Below, one piece after another: positions 49,109-58,989 of a stretch of 64,000 bases of DNA (positions are counted from its first letter, which is position 1; the number at the start of each line of letters is the position of its first letter). The notes below the pieces were generated by a model. It saw only the letters and a program-made list of their open reading frames with translations, was not told the DNA's origin and did not search any database. The stretch covers positions 1-64,000 of the forward strand of contig CACNUI010000001.1 of NCBI GenBank assembly GCA_902623545.1, given 5' to 3'. This DNA is from an uncultured Alphaproteobacteria bacterium. Lineage in GTDB: Bacteria > Pseudomonadota > Alphaproteobacteria > HIMB59 > GCA-002718135. A program made the position numbers and the translations under genes.

Positions 49109-50137
49109 ATGAAAAATATGATTAAAGTAGCCGTTTTAGGCTCTACTGGTTATGTTGGTATGGAATTAATAAAGTTACTTACTAAACATCCTAATATATC
49201 AATTAATTTTTTAGGATCAGATACAATGGAAGGAAAATTCCTAAATAATATTAATAATATTAGTGAATTTAAAAATTTACCAATTTTAAACAATAATAAC
49301 TCGTTTGAACCATCCAAATCTGATTATGTTTTCCTAGCTTTACCTCATGGTATTTCAAACCAATATGTCAAAAAACTTTATGATAAAATAAGAATTATTG
49401 ATCTATCTGCTGATTTTAGATTAGATAATTTACATTCATATAAAAAAAATTATGGAGATACACACACTTGCCCAGAATTATTATCTAAATTTATTTATGG
49501 GTTAGTAGAAATCAATAGAGCAAGAATTACTAAAGCTACAAACATTGCAGTTCCAGGTTGCTATCCAACATCCATTTTATTACCTTTAATTCCACTTATT
49601 AAGAAAAAATTAATTAATACTGATAATATAATTATTGATACAAAATCTGGATATAGTGGAGCGGGAAAAAAGTTTAATTTAAATAATGTAAAATCAAATA
49701 ATGAATTAAATTTTTATAATTACAATACAAACAATCATAGACATATTATTGAAATAAACCAAGAATTACAAAAATGTATAAATAATGAAAATTTAAATTT
49801 TTCATTTAATCCGCATATTCTTCCAAACTTTAGAGGAATGCTTTCAACAATTTACTGTGATCTTAAAATAAATATAAGTAAGAAAAATATAATTAATGAA
49901 TATAAAGAATTTGAAAATAATAATTGTTTCATTAAATTTATAGAGACTAATGAAAGATTAGATCTTTTCTCAGTTCAAAATACAAATTTTTGCAAAATAA
50001 AAATTTTTAATCATCATAGTGAAAATAAAATTATAATTGTTAGCGGTATAGATAATCTTATTAAGGGAGCCGCAGGTCAGGCAATTCAATCCTTAAATAT
50101 CATTGAAGGCTTTGATGAAAAATTATCTTTAATTTAA
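49109..50137 (+). CDS. argC: N-acetyl-gamma-glutamyl-phosphate reductase
   Basis: 'VAVLGSTGYVGMELIKLL', 'VPGCYPTSILLPLIPL', 'SGYSGAGKK', 'INNLIKGAAGQAIQ'-type C-terminus. Confidence 0.96.
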   Translation: MKNMIKVAVLGSTGYVGMELIKLLTKHPNISINFLGSDTMEGKFLNNINNISEFKNLPILNNNNSFEPSKSDYVFLALPHGISNQYVKKLYDKIRIIDLSADFRLDNLHSYKKNYGDTHTCPELLSKFIYGLVEINRARITKATNIAVPGCYPTSILLPLIPLIKKKLINTDNIIIDTKSGYSGAGKKFNLNNVKSNNELNFYNYNTNNHRHIIEINQELQKCINNENLNFSFNPHILPNFRGMLSTIYCDLKINISKKNIINEYKEFENNNCFIKFIETNERLDLFSVQNTNFCKIKIFNHHSENKIIIVSGIDNLIKGAAGQAIQSLNIIEGFDEKLSLI

Positions 50138-50322
50138 TGAGATATCTTCTAATATCATTAATTTTTCTTTTATTATCATGTGGATATCCAGATATTGATA
50201 ATGTTCCAGATTTTAAAGATCTAGAACTATCTGAAGAAGAAATATTGGATTATTGTTCATCTATTAATACAAGTAAAAAAAATATAGAAAATTGTATTAA
50301 AGATTATAATAGTAAAAAATAA
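50137..50322 (+). CDS. Small putative lipoprotein
   Basis: 61 aa; 'LLISLIFLLLSCGYPD' lipobox-like; tightly packed between argC and hom. Confidence 0.6.
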   Translation: MRYLLISLIFLLLSCGYPDIDNVPDFKDLELSEEEILDYCSSINTSKKNIENCIKDYNSKK

Positions 50323-50324
50323 TT

Positions 50325-51623
50325 ATGAAACAACTTAATATATGTATTGCTGGACTTGGTAATGTTGGTTCTGCACTAATTCAATCAATTGAAGATAATA
50401 ATAAATTTCATTTTGAAGATAGATCAATAAAAATTAATATTTTAGGAATATCTGCAAAAGACAAAAATAAAAAAAGAAAATTCAACATAAATAATTATAA
50501 GTGGTTTGATGATCCAAAAGCAATGATATTAATAGATGACTGTCATGTAATTATTGAGTTAATTGGCCAAGAAAAAGGTATTAGTTATGAATTAATTGAA
50601 ATGGCTTTAAATAAAAATAAACATGTAGTTACAGGGAATAAAGCCTTAATAGCAAACCATGGAAAAAAATTATTTGATTTAGCTAATAAAAATTCAGTTG
50701 CTTTATCTTATGAAGCTGCTGTTGCAGGAGGTATTCCAATAATAAAAACACTAAAAAATACTTTAAATTTGGATAAAATTAATAAAATTTCTGGAATTTT
50801 AAATGGAACAACAAATTATATTTTAACCAAAATGCAAGAAGATAACATGTCTTTTGATGAGGTTCTGAAAATTGCAAAAGATAAGGGATTTACCTCTGAT
50901 CAGGAGTCAAAATTAGACATCGGCGGTTATGATGCTGCACACAAATTAACAATATTGTCGACTTTATGTTTTAAATCTAATTTGAATTTTAAAAATAATT
51001 ATATTGAAGGAATATCTAATATAAAAGTTGAAGATATTAATTACGCTGAAAAATTAGGATATAAGATAAAATTAATTTCTGAAGCATGTATAATAGAAGA
51101 TAAAATTTCAAATTTTACTTCACCAAAATTAATTAAAAAGAGTAATCCTTTAGCAAGTGTAGATAATGCTTTAAATGCAATAAATATAGAAACTTTTCAT
51201 CTTGAAAATTTATTTTTAGAGGGTGAGGGCGCAGGAGGTAAACCAACAGCAAATTCAGTCTTGTCAGACTTGTATGATATATCCCAAAACGAAAAATTTG
51301 ATAATTTAGGCTTTAAAATTGATAAATTACAAGACTATGAAAAATATTCTACAGAAAATATAATTAATAGTTATTATCTAAGAATAATGACAGATGACAA
51401 ACCGGGTGTTCTTTCATCTATTACAAATTTCTTTAGTGAATTTAATATTTCTGTAAAAAAAATACTTCAACTTCCTGAAAATTCTGATGTTGATAAACCT
51501 ATTCCTATAATTATTACTACACATAGTATTCAAAAAGAAAAATTAAGTAACGTAATTAAGAAAATTGAAAGTTTAGAATTTGTAAAAGAAAAAGTTACTG
51601 TTCTTGCTATTCATGATAATTAA
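50325..51623 (+). CDS. hom: Homoserine dehydrogenase
   Basis: 'ICIAGLGNVGSALIQSI', 'HVVTGNKALIANHG', 'YEAAVAGGIPIIKTL', 'GILNGTTNYIL', ACT domain. Confidence 0.97.
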   Translation: MKQLNICIAGLGNVGSALIQSIEDNNKFHFEDRSIKINILGISAKDKNKKRKFNINNYKWFDDPKAMILIDDCHVIIELIGQEKGISYELIEMALNKNKHVVTGNKALIANHGKKLFDLANKNSVALSYEAAVAGGIPIIKTLKNTLNLDKINKISGILNGTTNYILTKMQEDNMSFDEVLKIAKDKGFTSDQESKLDIGGYDAAHKLTILSTLCFKSNLNFKNNYIEGISNIKVEDINYAEKLGYKIKLISEACIIEDKISNFTSPKLIKKSNPLASVDNALNAINIETFHLENLFLEGEGAGGKPTANSVLSDLYDISQNEKFDNLGFKIDKLQDYEKYSTENIINSYYLRIMTDDKPGVLSSITNFFSEFNISVKKILQLPENSDVDKPIPIIITTHSIQKEKLSNVIKKIESLEFVKEKVTVLAIHDN

Positions 51624-51628
51624 TTAAT

Positions 51629-53374
51629 GTGAATATTGAAAAATCATTATCTGATAAATATTGGGAAGAAAAGCAAATAGATCCTCGTCATACCCAAAGC
51701 CTTTCTCAAAAAAAATCAATTTCTGAATTTTTTTCAAAACTTCTAATTTCTAGAGGTGTCTTTGAACATAATTATGATGATTATTTAAGTCCTAATTTTT
51801 TAAATAACCTTCCTGATCCTTTTGAGCTTAAAGATATGAAAAAAGGAATTGAGAGGTGTATTGAGGCTTTAAAAAAAAATGAAAAAATTGGAATAATTGC
51901 TGATTATGACGTTGATGGATCTACATCTGCTTCAATTTTATATAGATTTCTAAATAATTTTACCAATGATATTGTTTGTAAAATTCCTAATAGATTATCG
52001 GAGGGTTATGGTCCAAATATTAGGCTTATGAATGAAATGCTTAATGAAAATATCACACTTTTATTCACTCTTGATTGTGGTACGTCAGCATTTAACTGTA
52101 TTGATTTACCTAATTACAATGATATTGATGTTATAGTTATAGACCATCATTTAAGTGAATACAAACTTCCAAGAGTTCATTCTATTATTAATCCAAATCG
52201 ATTTGATGAAAGTAATGATTATAAAGATTTTGCTGCAGTTGCAGTAACTTTTCTATTTTTAATGGGTTTAAGAAGGCAAATTAGAGAATTAAAGTTATTC
52301 ACAAACATAAAAGAACCAAATTTAATGTCTTTTTTGGACTTAGTTGCAATTGGAACAATTTGTGACATTGTTAATATTACCCATTACAATAGATCAATTG
52401 TTTCAAAGGGTTTGGAGCTCATAAGAAGTAGAAAAAATAAATCAATAACAAAAATATTAGATAACTCAAATATAAATCATGAACCTTCAGCTAAAGATAT
52501 TGGTTTTATCTTAGGACCACAAATTAATGCAGCAAGTAGAATAGATGATTCATCCTTGTCATGTAAACTTCTAATATCAAATGATGACTCTGAAATAGAA
52601 ACTATTTCTAGAAAACTATTTTTAATTAATGAAAAAAGAAAATTAATTGAGCAAAATATATTTAATGAAGCAATAGAACAAATAAAAGATCAAGTAAATA
52701 AAAAATTTATTATTGTTTATAAAGAGAATTGGCACCAAGGTGTTTTAGGTATAGTGGCTAGCAAAATAGTAGCACTTTATAATAAACCAACATTTGCATT
52801 TTCTTTTATTAATAATGTTGGATCTGGATCAGGCAGATCTATAGATCAAATTGATATTGGCAGTATTGTTCTAGATCTCAAGGCTAATAATCTAATAGAA
52901 GAGGGAGGTGGCCATAGAATGGCCGTGGGTTTAAAAATTAACAAAAATAAATTAGATGAAATAAATAAATATTTAATTAAAAAATTTGATTCATTTCATG
53001 ATAATTTGTTTGAAAAAAAAATATTTTATGACAATGAAATTTCTGTAAATCAATTAAATAAAGAACTTTTAGATAATTTAGAATTGTTAGAGCCTTTTGG
53101 TAAAGGTAATGAGGAACCTCAATTTATAATCAAGGATTTAGTAATAGATCAGGTCAAAAATTTAAAAAATAAGCATATTTTAATTTTTTTTAAAAATGAT
53201 TTTGGTGAAAATTTAAAAGGTATTTCTTTCAATAGCATAAATACAGAGATTGGTGATTATCTTATGAAGTTTAATAAATTTAAATTTCATATTTTGTGCT
53301 CTATTAAAAAAGATAATTTCTCAAATAGTCTCATGCCTCAAATATTGATCCATGATTTAAAAGTAACAAATTAA
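51629..53374 (+). CDS. recJ: Single-stranded-DNA-specific exonuclease RecJ
   Basis: 'IGIIADYDVDGSTSASIL', 'FTLDCGTSAF', 'VIDHHLSEYKLP', 'GIVASKIV', 'GGGHRMAVG'. Confidence 0.97.
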   Translation: MNIEKSLSDKYWEEKQIDPRHTQSLSQKKSISEFFSKLLISRGVFEHNYDDYLSPNFLNNLPDPFELKDMKKGIERCIEALKKNEKIGIIADYDVDGSTSASILYRFLNNFTNDIVCKIPNRLSEGYGPNIRLMNEMLNENITLLFTLDCGTSAFNCIDLPNYNDIDVIVIDHHLSEYKLPRVHSIINPNRFDESNDYKDFAAVAVTFLFLMGLRRQIRELKLFTNIKEPNLMSFLDLVAIGTICDIVNITHYNRSIVSKGLELIRSRKNKSITKILDNSNINHEPSAKDIGFILGPQINAASRIDDSSLSCKLLISNDDSEIETISRKLFLINEKRKLIEQNIFNEAIEQIKDQVNKKFIIVYKENWHQGVLGIVASKIVALYNKPTFAFSFINNVGSGSGRSIDQIDIGSIVLDLKANNLIEEGGGHRMAVGLKINKNKLDEINKYLIKKFDSFHDNLFEKKIFYDNEISVNQLNKELLDNLELLEPFGKGNEEPQFIIKDLVIDQVKNLKNKHILIFFKNDFGENLKGISFNSINTEIGDYLMKFNKFKFHILCSIKKDNFSNSLMPQILIHDLKVTN

Positions 53375-53418
53375 ATAATTTGAAAAAAATCAAAATATCC
53401 ACTATATACCAACAATGT

Positions 53419-53493
53419 GTCCCCTTCGTCTATCGGTTAGGACATCAGGTTTTCATCCTGAAAAGAGGAGTTCGACTCTCCTAGGGGATGCCA
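53419..53493 (+). tRNA. tRNA-Glu (anticodon UUC)
   Basis: GTCCCCTTCGTCTATCGGTTAGGACATCAGGTTTTCATCCTGAAAAGAGGAGTTCGACTCTCCTAGGGGATGCCA; cloverleaf with TTC anticodon and encoded CCA. Confidence 0.97.
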
Positions 53494-53498
53494 CTAAA

Positions 53499-54485
53499 CT
53501 AGGGGCAAAGAATTATTGACCCAACCGAATTTCTGGATTGAATCAACTCATGGGCTTGACTAGCTTCGGATAGTTTAAATTTTTTGAATATATTAGGCCT
53601 TATTTCTTTATTTTTAATTTTTGAAAATAATTTTTTACTACATTCTAATAATTCTTCTGAATTACGGATATAATGCATTAGTGTTGGTCTTGTATAATAT
53701 AAACTTTTAGGATTAAATGTACTATGAAGATTAACTTCATTTACCATTCCTGAAGATTGTCCGAAAGACACCATTAGTCCTCTAAATTTTAAACATTTTA
53801 AAGATGTATCAAATGTATCTTTACCAACTCCATCATAAACGACGTTAACTCCTTCATTGTTTGTCAATTTCATAACATTACTATGTACATCTTCTTGTTT
53901 ATAATTAATCGTAAATTCACATCCATTTTTTTTTGCTAATGATGCTTTTTCATCAGTACTAACAGTACCTATCATTTTTGCCCCAATTGATTTTGCCCAT
54001 TGACTGGCAACTAATCCAACACCTCCTGCAGCTGCATGAAATAAAAAAATTTCATCTTTTTGTAACTTATACAATCTCTCAAAAAGATATTCGACTGTCA
54101 TTCCCTGTAACAATATTGAAGCGGCTTCATCATTAGAAATATATTCTGGTAATTTTACAACTCTTTGAGCATCAAAATCTCTAATTTCGCAATAAGCGCC
54201 AATTGGGGGACTAAAGGAGTATGCTACTCTATCACCAATTTTTAAGTGATTAACATTATCACCAATTTCGATAATATCTCCTGCCGCTTCCACTCCTAAA
54301 CAAAAAGGAATTTCTATAGGAAGTGGGTATATCCCAGTTCTGTGATAGGTATCTATGTAATTAATACCTATTGAAGTTTGTTTGATCCTAATCATATTTT
54401 CATCTATATTTTTAGATAAATCATAGTTTTCGTATTTCAAAACTTCTGGACCACCTAGTTTACTGACTACAACTCTATTTGGCAT
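53499..54485 (-). CDS. Quinone oxidoreductase (MDR family, Qor-like)
   Basis: 'VVVSKLGGPEVLKYENYDL', 'YHRTGIYPLPIEIPFCLGVEAAGDIIEIG', 'FHAAAGGVGLVASQWAKSIGAKMIGTVS'. Confidence 0.93.
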   Translation of the reverse strand: MPNRVVVSKLGGPEVLKYENYDLSKNIDENMIRIKQTSIGINYIDTYHRTGIYPLPIEIPFCLGVEAAGDIIEIGDNVNHLKIGDRVAYSFSPPIGAYCEIRDFDAQRVVKLPEYISNDEAASILLQGMTVEYLFERLYKLQKDEIFLFHAAAGGVGLVASQWAKSIGAKMIGTVSTDEKASLAKKNGCEFTINYKQEDVHSNVMKLTNNEGVNVVYDGVGKDTFDTSLKCLKFRGLMVSFGQSSGMVNEVNLHSTFNPKSLYYTRPTLMHYIRNSEELLECSKKLFSKIKNKEIRPNIFKKFKLSEASQAHELIQSRNSVGSIILCP

Positions 54486-56427
54486 ATATACTCTTTAAGC
54501 TTTTATACACTAATTCAAATTCTTTTAAACATTCTGGATTGGCTAATGACTCCTCATTTTCAATACTGTTACCATTAATTAATTTTTTAATCAGTATTTC
54601 TACTATTTTACCACTTCTAGTTCTGGGTATTTCAGCTACAGCATAAATTTGCGATGGAATATGTTTGTATGAAAGATTAATTTTGATTTCTTCTATTATT
54701 TTTTGCTTCAAATTTTCATTAAATTCATATTCATTATTCAAGACTACAAACAGTACTATTTTTGTATCATTTTGTAATTTATATTCTACCGCTACAGCTT
54801 CCTCAATTTCGGTAATGTTTTCAATTACTCTATATATTTCAGCAGTACCAATTCTTACGCCTCCAGAATTGAGAGTTGCATCTGATCTACCGTGGATAAT
54901 GTAACCGCCATTTACAGTTTTCTCAATATAATCACCATGATACCAAATGTTTTCATATTTACTAAAATAAGAATTAAAATATTTTTTATTATCATTATCA
55001 TTCCAAAAATATAATGGCATTGATGGAAATGATGATTTACATACTAATTCACCTTTTTGATTTTTAATTGAATTTGCATTTTCATCAAAAACATCAACAT
55101 CCATTCCCAAACCTTTACATTGAATTTCTCCACTGTAAACATCCATTGATGGATTTCCTAATACAAAACATGATACAATATCAGTACCGCCACTAATAGA
55201 TGCTAAATGCACATCATTTTTAATAAACTTATATACATACTCATATGTGTGATTTACCAAAGGTGATCCTGTTGAGGCAATAATCTCTAATTGTTGAAGA
55301 TTATATTTTTTAATTATTTCTATTTTTTTATTTTTAAGAGTATCTAAATATTTTGCACCTGTTCCAAAAAAAGTTATTTTTTCTTTTTCTGCAATTTCAA
55401 ATAAATACTCATAATTTGGTCTGAAAGGAGAACCATCAAATAAAACAATCGAAGCTTTAGAAGATAATGCAGAAATTAACCAATTCCACATCATCCAACC
55501 ACATGTTGTAAAATAAAAAACCCTATCATTTTCTTTTATATTACAATGTAATTGATGTTCTTTTTTATGTTGAATTAATGATCCTCCAGCACCATGTACT
55601 ATACACTTTGGTATTCCTGTCGTGCCACTTGAATATAAAATATAAAGTGGATGATTAAATTCAAACTTTTCAAATTTTTCATTTTTATTTTTTGATTTTT
55701 GTATTGTACTCCATTCAATATATTCAAAATCAACTTTTAAATTTGCTCTTTCTTTTTCATATGGAATAACAATTATATTTTCTATACTTGAAATATTTTC
55801 TAAAATTTGTGATACTATACTAGTTGTGTCAATTTTTTTTTTATTGTAATAATAATAATCAGTTACTATTAATACTTTAGGTTCGATTTGTTTAAATCTA
55901 TCAATAACTGCTTTTTTTCCAAAATCTGATGAACATGATGTCCAAATTGCACCAATCTGTGATGTTGCAAGAAAAGACACAACAGTTTCAGGTAGATTTG
56001 GTAAAATGGCTGCTATTCTATCAGATTTTTTAATATTAATTGTGTTTTTTAAAAAATATGAAAATTTAAACACCTTATCTCGTAATTGATTCCAGGAAAA
56101 TGATCTTCGTAAATTATTTTCAGAATAAAAAATTATAGCATCAGTATCATCTTGTTTAGATAAACAATTTTCAGAGTAATTAATTTTACTATCTTTAAAA
56201 AAATTGCACTTAATAAATTCTTCGTTGTGTATATAAATCCTTCCTTTTAAATCACCTATAATCTTTGTAAATTTCCATACCTCTTTCCAAAAATCATTTT
56301 TATTGTCAATGCTCCATTTATGTAAGTCAAAATATGAAAGGAATGTTGAATGATTCTTTAAGCTATTAGTAAACTTAGTTAAATTATTTTCTTTTTTAGG
56401 TGCATTCCACAACTTTAAGTTGTGCAT
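54475..56427 (-). CDS. Acetoacetate-CoA ligase (acetoacetyl-CoA synthetase)
   Basis: AMP-binding 'LYILYSSGTTGIPKCIVHGAGGSLIQHKKEHQLH', 'YFTTCGWMMWNWLISAL', 'SISGGTDIVSCFVLGNP'. Confidence 0.94.
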   Translation of the reverse strand: MHNLKLWNAPKKENNLTKFTNSLKNHSTFLSYFDLHKWSIDNKNDFWKEVWKFTKIIGDLKGRIYIHNEEFIKCNFFKDSKINYSENCLSKQDDTDAIIFYSENNLRRSFSWNQLRDKVFKFSYFLKNTINIKKSDRIAAILPNLPETVVSFLATSQIGAIWTSCSSDFGKKAVIDRFKQIEPKVLIVTDYYYYNKKKIDTTSIVSQILENISSIENIIVIPYEKERANLKVDFEYIEWSTIQKSKNKNEKFEKFEFNHPLYILYSSGTTGIPKCIVHGAGGSLIQHKKEHQLHCNIKENDRVFYFTTCGWMMWNWLISALSSKASIVLFDGSPFRPNYEYLFEIAEKEKITFFGTGAKYLDTLKNKKIEIIKKYNLQQLEIIASTGSPLVNHTYEYVYKFIKNDVHLASISGGTDIVSCFVLGNPSMDVYSGEIQCKGLGMDVDVFDENANSIKNQKGELVCKSSFPSMPLYFWNDNDNKKYFNSYFSKYENIWYHGDYIEKTVNGGYIIHGRSDATLNSGGVRIGTAEIYRVIENITEIEEAVAVEYKLQNDTKIVLFVVLNNEYEFNENLKQKIIEEIKINLSYKHIPSQIYAVAEIPRTRSGKIVEILIKKLINGNSIENEESLANPECLKEFELVYKSLKSIYAK

Positions 56428-56433
56428 TGTTAT

Positions 56434-56886
56434 TTAATTCTTCTTGTTATCTTTTAATGATCTTACTCTGACAATTACATCAATATTATGTAAATTTAGA
56501 CATGCGGGGATAGATGGTAAATCTAAATTTACATTATTTGTAGGTATGTCATGAACTTTTCCCTCATCCTCGATATATAAATGATAATGTGGTTTATTAT
56601 TTGTATCATAAAGAGATTTGTTTTTATCAACTACAATTTCTCTAATTAACCCTAAATTAGTAAATTGTTTTAAAGTATTATAGATCGTTGCCATTGAAAT
56701 TTTACGATCCTCTTTTTTCACTTCATCAAATAAATTTTCAGCTGAGATGTGACGATTACCTTTTTGAAACAATATTTTTGCTAGAATTCTTCTTTGTTTA
56801 GTTGGAATAATGCCACTTTCTTCAATTTTCTTTAATGCTATGCTATATGCATTAAATGGATCATAAGGTTTAATTTCAGATTTCAT
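56434..56886 (-). CDS. irr: Fur-family transcriptional regulator, Irr-like
   Basis: 'TKQRRILAKILFQKGNRHISAENLFDEVKKEDRKISMATIYNTLKQFTNLGLIREI', C-terminal 'NIDVIVRVR'. Confidence 0.82.
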   Translation of the reverse strand: MKSEIKPYDPFNAYSIALKKIEESGIIPTKQRRILAKILFQKGNRHISAENLFDEVKKEDRKISMATIYNTLKQFTNLGLIREIVVDKNKSLYDTNNKPHYHLYIEDEGKVHDIPTNNVNLDLPSIPACLNLHNIDVIVRVRSLKDNKKN

Positions 56887-56899
56887 ATTTTACTATTAT

Positions 56900-57697
56900 A
56901 TGGTTTACATTTTTTCAGCAATTTTTCTATATTTATTTTTTGGCTGTATGCTGTTTATCCTTCAAAGACGTTTACTTTTCAACACTTCTGGACATCCTGG
57001 CACACCTAGTGACTATGATTTATACTCAACTAAAGAGATACATATTCTTACTGATGATAATATTACTCTTCTTTCTTGGTTTCATAAAGCAGATGAAAAA
57101 CTACCATTATTAATTTATTTTCATGGAAATTCTTTTAATATTGGTGATAGGGCCAATAGGATAAAAAAATATATTGATAAAAATTGGAATGTCATTTTAG
57201 TTTCATGGAGAGGGTTTGGAGGTAATAATGGTAAGCCAACTGAAAAAAACCTATATAAAGATGGAGAAGCAGTATTGAAATGGGTTTCAAAAAATACAAA
57301 TTTTACTAAAAATCAAATTATTATTTATGGAGAATCCTTAGGTTCTGGAGTAGCAGTAGAACTAGGTACAAAATATAATTTTTTAAGTATAGTATTGGAA
57401 GCTCCATTTACATCAATTTATGATATTGCAAGTAAAAGGTATAAAATATATCCGACAAAATATCTTGTTAAAGATAAATTTGATAATTTAAGCAAAATTG
57501 ATAAAATTAAATCCCCATTGCTAATTTTAAGTGGTAAAAAAGATGAAGTAGTACCCCACAATCATAGTTTACTTTTATTAAATAAAGCAAAAGTAATAAA
57601 AAAAGGTGTTTTTATTGACGAAGCAATACATAATAATCTATACGACTATGGCATTGAAAAAGATGTAATTGCATTTAATTTAAATATATGGAAATAG
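56900..57697 (+). CDS. Alpha/beta hydrolase
   Basis: 'LIYFHGNSFNIGDRANRIK', 'IIYGESLGSGVAVELG', 'SPLLILSGKKDEVVP'. Confidence 0.92.
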   Translation: MVYIFSAIFLYLFFGCMLFILQRRLLFNTSGHPGTPSDYDLYSTKEIHILTDDNITLLSWFHKADEKLPLLIYFHGNSFNIGDRANRIKKYIDKNWNVILVSWRGFGGNNGKPTEKNLYKDGEAVLKWVSKNTNFTKNQIIIYGESLGSGVAVELGTKYNFLSIVLEAPFTSIYDIASKRYKIYPTKYLVKDKFDNLSKIDKIKSPLLILSGKKDEVVPHNHSLLLLNKAKVIKKGVFIDEAIHNNLYDYGIEKDVIAFNLNIWK

Positions 57698-58989
57698 ATT
57701 TAACAACATCATATGTGGGTATTTTAAGTCTTATAGTATTTGTTTTAGCATATGCTGTAGTTATGGCTGAAGAATTTAGTCATTTGCGTAAATCTAAGCC
57801 AGTAATTATTTCAGCCGCAGTCATTTGGGCAATTATTGCGTTTTATTTTGCTGGAGATAAAGAATATGCAAAAAAGATTGAATATGCTTTGGAACATAAT
57901 ATTCTTGAATTTGCCGAACTTTTTTTATTTCTTTTGGTTGCCATGACTTACATTAATGCTCTTGAAGAGCGAAAAGTTTTTGATAATGTAAGATATCAAT
58001 TAACATCAAGAGGTTTTAGTTTTAGACAACTTTTTGTATTTACTGGTATTATTACTTTTTTTCTTTCACCAATTGCAGACAATTTAACCACAGCACTTGT
58101 TATGTGTTCAGTTGTAATGGCTTGTGGAAAAGGCAATTCTAAATTTATTTCTATTGGCTGTATAAATATTGTTGTTGCAGCAAATGCAGGTGGAGCTTTT
58201 AGTCCATTTGGTGATATTACTACATTAATGGTATGGCAAGCTGGTATTGTCGAATTTTTTACTTTTTTTAAAATATTTTTCCCTTCAGTTGTTAATTATA
58301 TAATACCTGCTGCTATTATGTATTTCTTTATACCCAATGAAAAACCTGAAGTAAGTTCAGATAGAGTTATAATAAAAAGAGGTGGTAAATTTATAATTTT
58401 TTTAGGTTTATTTACTATTTTTAGTGCAGTTAATTTTCATAATATCTTACACTTACCACCCATGTTAGGAATGATGTTTGGCTTAGGTCTTCTAGGTCTT
58501 TTCTCTTTTTACCTTAAGGTAACTCACAATCCATCAACTGAGGATGAAAAATTTGATTTTTTTAGAAAAGTTTCAAGAGCTGAATGGGATACACTATTAT
58601 TTTTCTTTGGTGTTATACTCAGCGTAGGTGGATTAGGGTTCATAGGATACCTTACTTTAGTATCAGAATTTTTATACGTTGGCTTAGGCCCTACAATGGC
58701 AAACTCAATTGTTGGAGTATTGTCAGCTATAGTTGATAATATTCCAGTAATGTTTGCAGTCATTACAATGAGACCAGAAATGTCTATTGATCAGTGGTTA
58801 TTAGTCACCCTAACCACTGGTGTGGGGGGAAGTTTATTATCAATAGGATCTGCAGCTGGTGTTGCCTTAATGGGTCAAGCTAGAGGCTATTATACATTTT
58901 TTGGTCATCTAAAATGGACACCTGTTATTTTTATAGGCTATGTAGCTAGTATCTACCTTCACGTATTAATGGCAGATCTGCCATGGTAA
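57688..58989 (+). CDS. nhaD: NhaD-type Na+/H+ antiporter
   Basis: 'PIADNLTTALVMCSVVMACG', 'NIVVAANAGGAFSPFGDITTLMVWQAG', 'SAIVDNIPVMFAVI'. Confidence 0.92.
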   Translation: MEIDLTTSYVGILSLIVFVLAYAVVMAEEFSHLRKSKPVIISAAVIWAIIAFYFAGDKEYAKKIEYALEHNILEFAELFLFLLVAMTYINALEERKVFDNVRYQLTSRGFSFRQLFVFTGIITFFLSPIADNLTTALVMCSVVMACGKGNSKFISIGCINIVVAANAGGAFSPFGDITTLMVWQAGIVEFFTFFKIFFPSVVNYIIPAAIMYFFIPNEKPEVSSDRVIIKRGGKFIIFLGLFTIFSAVNFHNILHLPPMLGMMFGLGLLGLFSFYLKVTHNPSTEDEKFDFFRKVSRAEWDTLLFFFGVILSVGGLGFIGYLTLVSEFLYVGLGPTMANSIVGVLSAIVDNIPVMFAVITMRPEMSIDQWLLVTLTTGVGGSLLSIGSAAGVALMGQARGYYTFFGHLKWTPVIFIGYVASIYLHVLMADLPW

